64,000 bases of DNA from Streptomyces sp. KMM 9044 (GTDB taxonomy: Bacteria; Actinomycetota; Actinomycetes; Streptomycetales; Streptomycetaceae), in contig NZ_CP113910.1 in the NCBI RefSeq assembly GCF_024701375.2, positions 4,278,001-4,342,000 of the forward strand. The letters run 5' to 3'. The translations under genes were made by a program, and so were the position numbers. Positions 1 to 8,140 of the stretch are shown here, piece by piece. The notes under the pieces are model-generated. The model was not told where the DNA came from. It saw nothing but the letters and a program-made list of their open reading frames with translations, and searched no databases. Position 1 is the stretch's first letter. Each line of letters begins with the position of its first letter.

Positions 1-10
1 GTGAAGCGGT

Positions 11-415
11 TCAGCGGGAGCGGCCGAGGGCGCCCGGGACGTTGCCGTGTTCGTCGGCCACGGGACGGGCACCGGGCAGACGCCGCGGCACGGCGTGCCC
101 GGCTCCGGCCGCCGTGGTCGGCGGCGAGGTGACGGGCCCGCCGCCGTCGGCGACGTCGCGCAGGCGGACCCGGTCCGTGTACCCGGTACTGTCCCGCACG
201 GCGATGAGCCGGGCCCGGGTGACCAGGCCGGTGCACCGGCCGTCCTCGTCACGGACGAGGAGATGCCCCGTACGGGCGGCGGCCATGACGGACAGCGCCA
301 CCTCGACGGTCATGCCGTCCCAGACCTGAGGACCGGCCGCGTCCACAGCATCGGCCGCTGTCCGGTGCACGGAGCTGGTGTGCGGGGAGCGGGACCGTGT
401 CTGGACCAGCGTCAA
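11..415 (-). CDS. CBS-domain protein
   Basis: A 134-residue soluble protein. Residues about 30-90 look like CBS-motif sequence (TGHLLVRDEDGRCTGLVTR, then a second partial half ending in RLRDVADG). CBS pairs in this family sense adenosyl nucleotides or act as small stress-related regulators. Only about one and a half motifs are visible, so ligand binding is uncertain. The C-terminal 40 residues are rich in Gly, Ala, Pro and Arg. The start is TTG at 415, because an AGGAGG lies seven bases upstream of it and no better start follows. It lies 51 bp downstream of the helicase gene on the same strand, so co-transcription is possible. Confidence 0.7.
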   Translation of the reverse strand: MTLVQTRSRSPHTSSVHRTAADAVDAAGPQVWDGMTVEVALSVMAAARTGHLLVRDEDGRCTGLVTRARLIAVRDSTGYTDRVRLRDVADGGGPVTSPPTTAAGAGHAVPRRLPGARPVADEHGNVPGALGRSR

Positions 416-466
416 GAGATGCCTCCTGCGGAGATGGGCCGGCTTCCTGATCGGGACGACGGGGGC

Positions 467-1957
467 CTAGGCTGCCGCGTCGGAGACGGACTGCCGTGCG
501 GGCGCGCGCCGGGTGGCCGAAGCCGGGCGGCGCCGGCCGCGGGTGGAGCGGCGCTTGGGGCGTTCGGCCACCGGCGCGGTGATGACGACCGGGATGCCGG
601 AGGGGGCCTGGGCGCCGGTGATGCGGTGCAGGGCCTCCGTGCCGGCGCGGACCTGGGTCGTCTGCGGGACGATGCCGGCCGTCACCATGAGGCGGGTCAT
701 GGCGCGGCGCTGGTTCGGGGTGACCAGGGTGACCACGCTGCCGGACTCCCCGGCGCGGGCGGTGCGGCCGCCGCGGTGGAGGTAGTCCTTGTGGTCCGTC
801 GGAGGATCGACGTTGACGACGAGGTCGAGGCTGTCGACGTGGATGCCGCGCGCGGCGACGTTGGTCGCCACCAGCACGCTGACGTGCCCGTCCTTGAACT
901 GCTTCAGCGTACGGGTGCGCTGCGGCTGCGACTTGCCTCCGTGCAGGGCGGCGGCCCGTACCCCGCTGTTCAGGAGGTGCTCGGTCAGGCGGTCGACGGC
1001 GTGCTTGGTGTCCAGGAACATGAGCACGCGGCCGTCGCGTGCGGCGATCTCGGTGGTGGCCGCGTGTTTGTCGGCGCCGTGGACGTGGAGCACGTGGTGC
1101 TCCATCGTCGTGACCGCGCCGGCCGACGGATCGACGGAGTGCACGACGGGGTCGTTCAGGTAGCGGCGCACGAGCAGATCGACGTTGCGGTCGAGCGTGG
1201 CGGAGAACAGCATGCGCTGGCCCTCGGGGCGGACCTGGTCGAGCAGGGCCGTGACCTGCGGCATGAAGCCCATGTCGGCCATCTGGTCCGCCTCGTCGAG
1301 GACGGTGACGGAAACCTGGTCCAGTCGGCAGTCGCCGCGGTCGATGAGGTCCTTGAGACGTCCGGGGGTGGCGACGACGACCTCGACGCCGCCGCGCAGC
1401 GCGTGGGCCTGCCTGCCGATCGGCATCCCTCCCACGACCGTGGCCAGGCGCAGCCTCACGGAGCGGGCATACGGAGTGAGCGCGTCGGTGACCTGCTGCG
1501 CCAGCTCACGCGTCGGTACGAGGACCAGCCCCAGCGGCTGCCGGGCCTCGGCGCGCCGGCCGGCCGTACGGGCCAGCAGGGCCAGCCCGAAGGCGAGGGT
1601 CTTGCCGGAACCGGTGCGCCCCCGGCCGAGGACGTCGCGGCCGGCGAGGGAGTTCGGCAGCGTCGCGGCCTGGATCGGGAACGGTACGCTCACGCCCTCC
1701 GCGCCGAGCGCGGCCAGCAGCTCCGCGGGCATGTCGAGGTCGGCGAAGCCCGCCACGGCGGGAAGCGCCGGGGTGATCGTCCGGGGGAGAGCGAACTCAC
1801 CCGACAACGCGGAGGGCCGACGGCTGTGACCGCCGGAGCGGACCGGCCCGCCGGAGCGGCCCGGGACCGATGAGCCGAACCGTTTGCCGCTCCTCCCCGG
1901 ATCGGCGCCGCCCGTACGGGTGCGGGGGAATCGGTCGTTCGTGCGTGTGCGGTTCAT
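467..1957 (-). CDS. DEAD-box ATP-dependent RNA helicase
   Basis: A 496-residue SF2 helicase of the RhlE/DeaD group that unwinds short RNA duplexes using ATP, probably in ribosome assembly or cold adaptation. Visible motifs in order: GRTGSGKT (motif I), PTRELAQQ (Ia), TPGRLKDL (Ib), LDEADQM (II), SATLDRN (III), ARGIHVDSLDLV (V) and HRGGRTARAGESG (VI). Both the N-terminus (about 75 residues) and the C-terminus (about 60) are basic Arg/Gly/Ser-rich tails, as usual for RNA-binding extensions. ATG 1957 is chosen over GTG 1981 because AGGAAGG sits just before the ATG. The cold-shock gene lies upstream on the same strand but is separated by a strong terminator. Confidence 0.9.
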   Translation of the reverse strand: MNRTRTNDRFPRTRTGGADPGRSGKRFGSSVPGRSGGPVRSGGHSRRPSALSGEFALPRTITPALPAVAGFADLDMPAELLAALGAEGVSVPFPIQAATLPNSLAGRDVLGRGRTGSGKTLAFGLALLARTAGRRAEARQPLGLVLVPTRELAQQVTDALTPYARSVRLRLATVVGGMPIGRQAHALRGGVEVVVATPGRLKDLIDRGDCRLDQVSVTVLDEADQMADMGFMPQVTALLDQVRPEGQRMLFSATLDRNVDLLVRRYLNDPVVHSVDPSAGAVTTMEHHVLHVHGADKHAATTEIAARDGRVLMFLDTKHAVDRLTEHLLNSGVRAAALHGGKSQPQRTRTLKQFKDGHVSVLVATNVAARGIHVDSLDLVVNVDPPTDHKDYLHRGGRTARAGESGSVVTLVTPNQRRAMTRLMVTAGIVPQTTQVRAGTEALHRITGAQAPSGIPVVITAPVAERPKRRSTRGRRRPASATRRAPARQSVSDAAA

Positions 1958-2177
1958 GGGGGACCTTCCTCGATACGGCACATATCAAGGAATTCCCGCA
2001 GCGATGAGCGGCATGGAGAATTGCAAGAACAGGCCGGATGGAATGAAAAAATGAATCAATCGTGCGCTGCAGAGCAATAGCGGGGCCGCGTTCTGGTGCC
2101 CCTCTGAAGGTGATCCGTATGCGCAGTTCTGCGATTCCTCGCGGTTGTCCCGCAGGCGAAAACGCTGCGGGAAGTGC

Positions 2178-2223
2178 GTACAGTTGGGGCCCGCACCCCG
2201 AAGGCTGCGGGCCCCAACTGTAC
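2178..2223 (-). terminator. Strong stem-loop terminator after the cold-shock gene
   Basis: Two perfectly complementary 18-base arms (2178-2195 and 2206-2223) around a 10-base loop form a very stable hairpin. It begins 14 bp past the stop codon of the cold-shock gene. There is no clear T tract, which is common for Streptomyces terminators. Being symmetric, it could also stop transcription on the other strand. Confidence 0.85.
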
Positions 2224-2237
2224 GGTGTGCGCCGGCG

Positions 2238-2441
2238 TCAGGCGGGAACGATGTTCTCCGCCGTCGGGCCCTTCTGGCCCTGCGCGATGTCGAAGCTCAC
2301 CTTCTGGCCTTCGAGCAGCTCGCGGAACCCCTGGGCGGCGATGTTCGAGTAGTGGGCGAACACGTCGGCGCCGCCGCCGTCCTGCTCGATGAAGCCGAAG
2401 CCCTTTTCCGCGTTGAACCACTTCACAGTGCCAGTAGCCAT
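2238..2441 (-). CDS. Cold-shock protein (CspA/CspB family)
   Basis: A 67-residue single cold-shock (OB-fold) domain. RNP1 reads KGFGFIEQD and RNP2 reads DVFAHYSNI; the opening [15 protein letters not shown] is diagnostic of the actinobacterial family. The protein binds single-stranded RNA and DNA as a chaperone and melts structures in mRNA, often at low temperature or during growth shifts. The start is supported by GAAGGAG nine bases upstream. The mRNA probably has a long leader, because no other gene lies in the 500 bp upstream, and long leaders are typical for cold-shock genes. Length matches the family exactly. Confidence 0.95.
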   Translation of the reverse strand: MATGTVKWFNAEKGFGFIEQDGGGADVFAHYSNIAAQGFRELLEGQKVSFDIAQGQKGPTAENIVPA

Positions 2442-3014
2442 GTCTTGTTCTCCTTCGGGAGCAGTGAATCGGTGCCCGCACTGTGCGGACACCGTGTCGC
2501 CGCAATGATCAACCCGCCGGAACAAAGACCGGTGCCAAAAAACACTTCCAGTGGCGCAGAAGCCGACTGAGGAGAATTTGGAATTTCGGGAACCACAACT
2601 GCAACTGGGATCGACAGTAGCACGATGTGGCAGTCGGTGTGCGCTGGACAATTCCGCTCTGTTCGTTGCTGCAAGGAAACTGCCCGCACGGTTCCGTAGA
2701 ACTCTCACTCCGCGGGTGCAGATATAATGTCGTCCAGACCTCGACGCCCCGCGAATCCCCGGCTCCGGCTGTGAGTGCGACGATTCGGACCGGTGGAGGC
2801 CGACAGCGGGACGGTCGCGGGACAGGTCCTGGAGGCCGTCGACCGGACTTCCGGTCGACGGCCCGGTCCCCTCTCGAGCGATCAACTCGCAACCGTTACC
2901 GAGGTGTTCCCGGGATCTGCATGATCACCAGGCGGATCACTGCCCTCCGGACCGCGTCCACGGGCGGCTCTCGGTGACAGGGCTACCGGTCCGGCGGGTG
3001 CGGAGCGGGAGCAG
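2442..3014. other. Intergenic region: cold-shock leader and a possible small transcript
   Basis: No convincing protein gene. The part next to 2441 is the likely promoter and long leader of the cold-shock gene. On the plus strand a consensus-like TATAAT (2723-2728) is followed about 105 bp later by a perfect 13-bp hairpin with an ACTT loop (2834-2863). That could bound a short non-coding RNA, but no -35 box is obvious and the assignment is weak. Confidence 0.4.
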
Positions 3015-3242
3015 TCAGGTGACGACGAGAGAGCCGTCGGCGGTACGGGCCGCGGTCAGCCTGCGGCGAGCGGCGATGAGGGCGGAGCCGATGTCACGGG
3101 TACCGGTGGACACGCACAGGGTGTAGGCGACGTCCTCCATGCGCCGGCGTGCTTCCTCGCCGCCGGTCTCGGTGTGCACCATGCGCAGCGTCTCGTACTG
3201 CTCGATCAGGTTTTCCAGCACGTCCGGGTGTGCCATGAGCAT
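3015..3242 (-). CDS. DUF5133 family protein
   Basis: A 75-residue protein beginning [20 protein letters not shown], the typical opening of the Streptomyces DUF5133 family. The first half is helical and acidic, the second contains a conserved-looking stretch around [20 protein letters not shown]. No function is established for the family. ATG 3242 is chosen because AGAAGGGA precedes it at normal spacing; an in-frame start ten codons upstream lacks a site. The gene converges with the decayed kdpA remnant. Confidence 0.7.
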   Translation of the reverse strand: MLMAHPDVLENLIEQYETLRMVHTETGGEEARRRMEDVAYTLCVSTGTRDIGSALIAARRRLTAARTADGSLVVT

Positions 3243-3296
3243 CGGAGGTTTCCCTTCTACCGTCACCCGCATGAGTCATACACGGACCCGTTTGCC

Positions 3297-4016
3297 CCGG
3301 GCTCCGGCCGCTATTCCTCGATCTTCGCGGTGGCCACCACGCTGACCTCCACGGGTACGGTGGACTCCTTCCACTCCTCCTTCACCGGCCTCGGCGGCGG
3401 TATCACGATGCTCGGCACGATGCTCGGAGAGATCGCGCCCGGCGGCGTCGGCTCCGGCCTCTACGGCATGCTCGTCATGGCGGTCATGGCGGTCATGGCG
3501 GTCATGGCGGTGTTCAGCGTCGGCCTGATGGTCGGCCGCACCTCCGAGTACCTCTGCAGGAGGACCGGCACCCGTGAGATCAAGTTCGTCGCCTGCCACA
3601 TCCTGATCACCCCGGCCCTGGTACTGACCTTCACCGCCGCGCCGATGGCGCTGTCCACTCCGGCGAACTCGATGACCCACAGCGGGCCGCACGGTTTCCC
3701 CGAGATCCTGTACGCCTACACCTCCGCCTCGAACAACAACGGCTCCGCCTTCGCCGGTCTGAACGCGGACACCCAGTGGTTCAACACCAGGCTCGGCATC
3801 GCGATGCTGCTCGGCCGCTTCCTGCCGATGGTGTTCGTCCTGGCGCTGGCGGGATCCCTGGCGGAGCAGAAGCCGGCTCCGACCACCGCGGGAACCCTGC
3901 GCACCGAGAAACCCCTGTTCACCGGGCTGCTGGTGGGGGTGGCCCTGATCACCACCGGTCTGACCTACTTCCCGGCGCTTGCGCTGGGCCCCCTCGCGGA
4001 GGGACTGGCGTCATGA
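3297..4016 (+). pseudogene. kdpA: kdpA remnant (potassium-transporting ATPase subunit A, C-terminal part)
   Basis: KdpA is the potassium-selective membrane subunit of the KdpFABC pump, normally about 550 residues. Only roughly the C-terminal 230 residues remain here. Recognisable KdpA sequence includes [36 protein letters not shown] and [15 protein letters not shown]. The N-terminal half, including most of the filter repeats, is missing, and there is no start codon with a ribosome site. Within a membrane helix a nine-base unit ATGGCGGTC is repeated about four times (from 3478), adding extra Met-Ala-Val triplets that other KdpA proteins lack. It overlaps the kdpB remnant by ATGA, as in an intact kdp operon. 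Confidence 0.85.
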
Positions 4017-4331
4017 CCACCGACACGCACCAGCACGAGGACCCGATGTCCCCCCCCGGCCCGGGCGCCGCACAACGACGTACCCACCGGTCCCACGTCC
4101 GGCCAGGGCCGTGTCGGCGCGGGCGTCTTCGACCCGAAGCAGCTGGTCAAGTCGCTGCCCGACGCCCTCCGCAAGCTCGACCCGCGGGCGATGGCGAAGT
4201 CGCCCGTCATGTTCGTGGTCCTGATCGGGTCCGTTCTGACGGCGGTGGGGGCGGTGGGGGCGGCGACCGGAGGCGCCCTGCTGCCGGCCCAGATGCTGCG
4301 CAAGGCCGAAACCGGCACCGGACAACCCTGA
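4013..4331 (+). pseudogene. kdpB: kdpB remnant (potassium-transporting ATPase subunit B, N-terminal part)
   Basis: Starts at ATG 4013 inside the kdpA stop (ATGA). After about 13 codons the frame breaks at a run of eight C (around 4050-4058). In the shifted frame it continues as KdpB-like sequence: VFDPKQLVKSLPDALRKL, then KSPVMFVVLIGSVLTAV, the first membrane helix. The catalytic P-type ATPase domains (DKTGT, GDGxNDxP) are absent and the frame stops at 4329. KdpB is normally about 690 residues, so this is a decayed fragment left by a deletion; kdpC and kdpDE are not present. Confidence 0.8.
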
Positions 4332-4443
4332 TCGGGCCGACGAATCTCCGACGAGTGGCGCCCGGCTGCGCCGCGCGGTGCTCTTCCACCTGATCAGCAC
4401 CGTGCGGCACGACCTGCCACCCGGTTCGGGGCGGCTCCTGCCG

Positions 4444-4481
4444 CGCCTCTGCCCCCGGCCCGACGGCCGGGGGCAGAGGCG
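4444..4481. terminator. Perfect 17-bp stem-loop terminator
   Basis: Arms 4444-4460 and 4465-4481 are fully complementary and enclose a CGAC tetraloop. It lies 110 bp after the kdpB fragment and 85 bp before the beta-helix gene, so it likely ended the ancestral kdp transcript and insulates the next gene. Confidence 0.8.
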
Positions 4482-4566
4482 GGGAACAAGCCCGATCGGT
4501 GACTTTCCATATCCATATGGTTGCCAAGAGTGGCGGTGCTGCGAGGTGGCCCATAACGTCGAGCTC

Positions 4567-5634
4567 ATGAGGAAATGCCAGGTCACAGGCGTCATTTGCG
4601 CCATCGCACCCCTCGTCGCCGGCATGGGAGCCCTTGCTCCGGCCGCCTTCGCCCGCAGCGGACCCGAGCAGGTGGTCCGTCCGGGCCAGTCCATCCAGAA
4701 GGCCGTCGACGCGGCCGCACCCGGAGCCACCATCGTCCTGACGCGGGGCACCTATCGCGGAAGCGTCACGATCACGAAGCCGCTGACCCTCCGGGGCGCG
4801 GACGAGCAGACCGTGATCGTGCCCGGAACGGACGAGGAGGCACGGAGTGCGTGCGCGGAGGCGGGGAACGGCGTCTGTGTCACCGGCACGGACGCACAAC
4901 CCGTCACCGGGGTGCGGATCCGGTCACTGACCGTCGAAGGGTTCAAGAAGAGCGGTGTCCTGGCCACGCGCACCGACCGGCTGGAGGTCCACCGGGTGAC
5001 CGCCCGGGACAACGGCCAATGGGGCATCGCGCAGGACCGCTCCACCAGCGCCTCGTTCCGCCACAACACCGCAAGCGGCAACGGCGACGCCGGGCTGTAC
5101 ACCGCCAACGTGTTCGAGGCTGACGCGGAGAGCGAGACCCTCGACACCCGTGGCACGGTGATCAGCGGCAACCGCCTGACCGGCAACCGGATCGGCATGA
5201 CCACCCGTCGGCTCAGGAACCTCACCGTCGAGCACAACGTCGTCGCCGGGAACTGTGCGGGTGTCTTCGTCGTGCTGCCGCGCGCGGTGGGCGACCTGAC
5301 CGTCCGCCGCAACGCGGTCTACGAGAACAACACATCCTGCCCCGCCACCGCGCGCCTGCCCCACCTCCAGGGGGTCGGCATCGTCCTCGTCGGCGCGGAG
5401 GAGGTGCTGGTGACGCAGAACGCGGTCCGCGACAACGTGGGCGACTCCCCGTACTCCGGCGGGATCATCGTGTTCGGCAGCTTGGACGGCGTCCCCAACG
5501 AGCGGAACGTGGTCCGTGACAACCTCGTGCTGGGCAACCTCCCGGCGGACCTGGCCACCCGCGACGCCGAGGGGAAGGACAACAGGTTCATCAACAACAT
5601 CTGCCAGACCTCCGAACCGGCAGGCGGGTGCTGA
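4567..5634 (+). CDS. Secreted right-handed beta-helix repeat protein
   Basis: A 355-residue exported protein. Residues 1-33 form a signal peptide (basic MRKCQ, hydrophobic core, cleavage near AAFARS). The rest is a parallel beta-helix: opening SIQKAVDAAAPGATIVLTRGTY followed by many NxVxxN/G rungs such as NTASGNGDAGLY, GNRLTGNRIGM, RNAVYENN and QNAVRDNVGDS. This fold is shared by pectate-lyase-like polysaccharide enzymes and adhesins; no catalytic signature is obvious, so the substrate is unknown. Four cysteines near the middle and end (NNICQ, GGC) could form disulfides. ATG 4567 is the start compatible with the signal peptide, although the ribosome site is weak. Confidence 0.8.
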   Translation: MRKCQVTGVICAIAPLVAGMGALAPAAFARSGPEQVVRPGQSIQKAVDAAAPGATIVLTRGTYRGSVTITKPLTLRGADEQTVIVPGTDEEARSACAEAGNGVCVTGTDAQPVTGVRIRSLTVEGFKKSGVLATRTDRLEVHRVTARDNGQWGIAQDRSTSASFRHNTASGNGDAGLYTANVFEADAESETLDTRGTVISGNRLTGNRIGMTTRRLRNLTVEHNVVAGNCAGVFVVLPRAVGDLTVRRNAVYENNTSCPATARLPHLQGVGIVLVGAEEVLVTQNAVRDNVGDSPYSGGIIVFGSLDGVPNERNVVRDNLVLGNLPADLATRDAEGKDNRFINNICQTSEPAGGC

Positions 5635-6338
5635 CCGGTCAGGGCGCGGCGGCCCGGGGCAGCCGTCTCCGGGGAGCAGAGGCGATGGCCGCAAGGGAGA
5701 CACCCTTCCCCCGGCATGCGGCCACGGACGCTGTCCCGCCCCGGGACCCGCACTTCCCCGGCTGCGGCACACGGGCGACACGTCGGCCTCCACGGCCGGA
5801 ACCGGGCATGGCCATCGTCGGTCTGTCGGTCTGTCGGTCTGTCGGCCTGTCGGCCTGTCGGCCTGTCGGCCTGTCGGTCCGTCGTTGCGGAAGCCCGGCG
5901 GCTCGGCCGGCGAGCGGATCCGTCGTGTCCATGACGCCGACGTCACCTGACGGCAGACCGGGCGTGGCGGCGAATGGCTCTGGGTGCGCGGCCCGCTCGC
6001 CAAGGGCGCCGTGAGGCGAGAGGCATGCGTCGGGAGTGGGGAGGGGAGCCCCGCTTGCCCTTCTCGCAGGGAGCGCTGTACGTGGTGTGTGCAGGCGGTC
6101 CGGCCCCTCGGTGGGCGGACTCCGTGGAAACGAGGATACGAGCGGGGCGGGCAGTGCGGCGGGAACGCCGGCGAGAGGTGCGTCAGGGCTCCTGATGTGC
6201 ATGTGGAGTTCACTGTATGAACCCGAGCCGGCAACCAAGCCTTCCACGGAGATCGGCACGGTGTGCCCAGCCCCGTCAAGTCGAGCACCGGTACGGCGGC
6301 CAATTCCGCTGCCGAGCCGCTGTCAGGAGTCCGCCGTC
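5635..6338. other. Long intergenic region with an 8-bp tandem repeat
   Basis: No gene with credible codon use or homology was seen across these 700 bp. The main structure is the short tandem repeat at 5823-5884. The last 20 bases carry the ribosome site of the acyltransferase gene. Confidence 0.6.
5823..5884. repeat. Tandem 8-bp repeat, about 7.7 copies
   Basis: Unit CTGTCGG(T/C): the eighth base reads T,T,C,C,C,C,T over seven copies, then a degenerate partial copy. It is intergenic and probably a slipped-strand product. Confidence 0.9.
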
Positions 6339-7469
6339 ATGAGGGGCAAGCCACTCCCGAGGCGTGCCGCCACTGTCTCCGGTGACCGCGTCGGCGGGGC
6401 GGGCCGGGCCAGGAATCCGTGGTGGGACAACACCCGGTTCCTCTCCGCCTTGCTGATCGTGATTCTGCACACCGGCGGCAGCCTCCTGGCGCGAGAGGAC
6501 GCACTGCACTCCTTCCACATCGCCAGCTGGGCCTTCCGGGTGCCTGCCTTCGTCATGTTGGCCGGTGTGTTCAGCAGTGCGGGACCGCTCGGCCCCCGTT
6601 CCCTGCGCACCCTGCTGCAGAACATCGTGCTGCCCGCCCTCGTGTTCAGCTTGCTCTACTCGCTGGAGAAGCACTGGCTGGGCGACGAGTTCATCGTGCA
6701 CGTCGTCCAACTGCCGTGGACCCTGTGGTTCCTGATGTCCCTCTTCTTCTGGCGGCTGCTACTGCCGTTGGTGGTCCAGCTGCGTCACCCGCTGCTCGTC
6801 ACCACCGGCGTCGCCCTCGCCGTGGGGTACGTCGAGGAGTTCGGGCTGGCCTTCTCGGCGAGCCGCACGCTCGTCTACCTTCCGCTGTTCTATCTCGGCT
6901 GGCGGATCGGCCAGGGCTTCCTGAGCACCTGGTTCACCAGCCGGTGGAGCCTGTTCGCGGCGGTCGCCGGGATCCTTGCCTCCTGCGTCGTGGGATGGCT
7001 GTGGCACAGGGACATCAAGGGCAACTGGCTTTCCATGCGCCATTCCTACTCCGCCGCCGATCCGCTGAGCCTGGAGTGGGCCTGGGGCGTCCGGCTGCTG
7101 GTGCTGGCCACGGCCGCGGCCCTGGTGCTCTGTCTGCTGCGGCTGATGCCCCGGCGGCGGCTGCCGCTGGTCACCACGGTGGGCGCCGGCGGGTTCACGA
7201 TCTACCTACTGCACCCGCTGTTCATACTGCCGGTCCGGGAAATGGGCTTGATAGCACGGGTGAACACCCCGGCCGAGATCGTTGGTCTGGTGCTGTGCGC
7301 GGTTCTGCTGACGACGGTGCTCGGGTCCCCGCCGGTGCGCCACCTGGTCCGTCCGCTGACCCGGCCCTCCACCGGCTGGCTGTTCGCCCCCGCCGTACCC
7401 GGGCCGCAGCAGCCGGTACGGGGACCTGCTCACGTACCACCCGTACCGGAGCCCGCGCGCACCCCGTAG
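6339..7469 (+). CDS. Acyltransferase 3 family membrane protein
   Basis: A 376-residue integral membrane O-acyltransferase of the Acyltransferase 3 (OafA/YrhL-type) family, which transfers acyl groups to sugars or other envelope and secondary-metabolite acceptors. The family signature is at the start: WWDNTRFLSALLIVILHTGG, with the Arg and His of the catalytic region. About ten hydrophobic segments follow, ending near residue 340, then a Pro-rich cytoplasmic tail (PVRGPAHVPPVPEP). ATG 6339 is preceded by CAGGAG at nine bases. It stands alone with no operon partner, so the acceptor cannot be inferred. Confidence 0.85.
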   Translation: MRGKPLPRRAATVSGDRVGGAGRARNPWWDNTRFLSALLIVILHTGGSLLAREDALHSFHIASWAFRVPAFVMLAGVFSSAGPLGPRSLRTLLQNIVLPALVFSLLYSLEKHWLGDEFIVHVVQLPWTLWFLMSLFFWRLLLPLVVQLRHPLLVTTGVALAVGYVEEFGLAFSASRTLVYLPLFYLGWRIGQGFLSTWFTSRWSLFAAVAGILASCVVGWLWHRDIKGNWLSMRHSYSAADPLSLEWAWGVRLLVLATAAALVLCLLRLMPRRRLPLVTTVGAGGFTIYLLHPLFILPVREMGLIARVNTPAEIVGLVLCAVLLTTVLGSPPVRHLVRPLTRPSTGWLFAPAVPGPQQPVRGPAHVPPVPEPARTP

Positions 7470-7561
7470 TCCTCCGCGGCCGGCTCCTCGTCACTCACCT
7501 TGAACGCGTCCCCGGGCCGGCGGCCGAACGGCTTGTCGCAGGCGGCTTTGGATCCGGTGGT

Positions 7562-7707
7562 GACTCTGTTGCTCCATTGCGGAGAGTGACGCCGGCCTGT
7601 CGGCGGGGCGCAGGGAACGGGTCTCGCGAGGAGGCGGTCCGGCCCCGGCCGGCCCCTCCCGGATGTGCGGTGCGTGACGACCATCCCTCGAATTGAGCAG
7701 CAGAGTC
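7562..7707. mobile_element. MITE-like element, copy 1
   Basis: 146-bp non-coding element. Left end GACTCTGTTGCTCCATTGC, right end (inverted) GACTCTGCTGCTCAATTCG. It is flanked by a 6-bp direct duplication GGTGGT (7556-7561 and 7708-7713). The interior is clearly alike to copy 2 at 48432, including GAGAGTGACGCCGGCC and GCGAGGAGGCGGTCCGGCC. It encodes no transposase, so it must be moved by an enzyme elsewhere. Confidence 0.85.
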
Positions 7708-7980
7708 GGTGGTCGCCGCGGGGGCGGTGGGAACGGTGCAACAGTGCCCGGTCCGATGGAGCCGAGTCCGTGGATGGCGCCGAGGCGGACTGGTGCGGCT
7801 CGGCGACGAGCCGGCTGTGGCGGGCGGTCGTGGTCTGCACCGGGTGGCCGTCCGCGAGCGCCGCCGCGCGTGCGGGCGCGTATCCCCCAGCCGGACTGAG
7901 GTTCCCCCTGCTGGCCGGACAGCTTGATACTGGGACGGATGTCCGGGAGGAAGTAGTCACAGGTAGTGAGTAGCAGCATC

Positions 7981-8140
7981 ATGAGTAAGCGGTGCACGGC
8001 CGAGTTCAAGCGGGACGCGGTCGCCTTGGCGTTGTCCTCGGTGAAGACGGTCACCGAGGTCGCGAGGGATCTGGGCGTGGGTCCGGAAGGGCTGCGCGGG
8101 TGGTGAAGCAGGTGAAGGCCGACCGCGGAGAGGGGCCCGC
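7981..8140 (+). pseudogene. IS3-family transposase OrfA remnant
   Basis: Begins ATGAGTAAGCGGTGC and encodes KRCTAEFKRDAVALALSS then TVTEVARDLGVGPEGLRGW, the helix-turn-helix half of IS3 OrfA. One base is lost at the tryptophan codon, after which VKQVKADRGEGPAR continues in another frame. The gene is then cut by the ISAs1-type element at 8141. The sequence just upstream (about 7895-7980) resembles an IS3 left end. OrfB is absent. Confidence 0.8.

Noticed and set aside
47..1873. 608-codon open frame opposite the CBS and DEAD-box genes
   Set aside because: It is an antisense shadow of high G+C coding DNA; no motif, and the minus-strand helicase is unmistakable.
5823..5884. 8-bp repeats considered as regulatory iterons
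   Set aside because: Simple tandem slippage pattern with no symmetry and no replication gene nearby.
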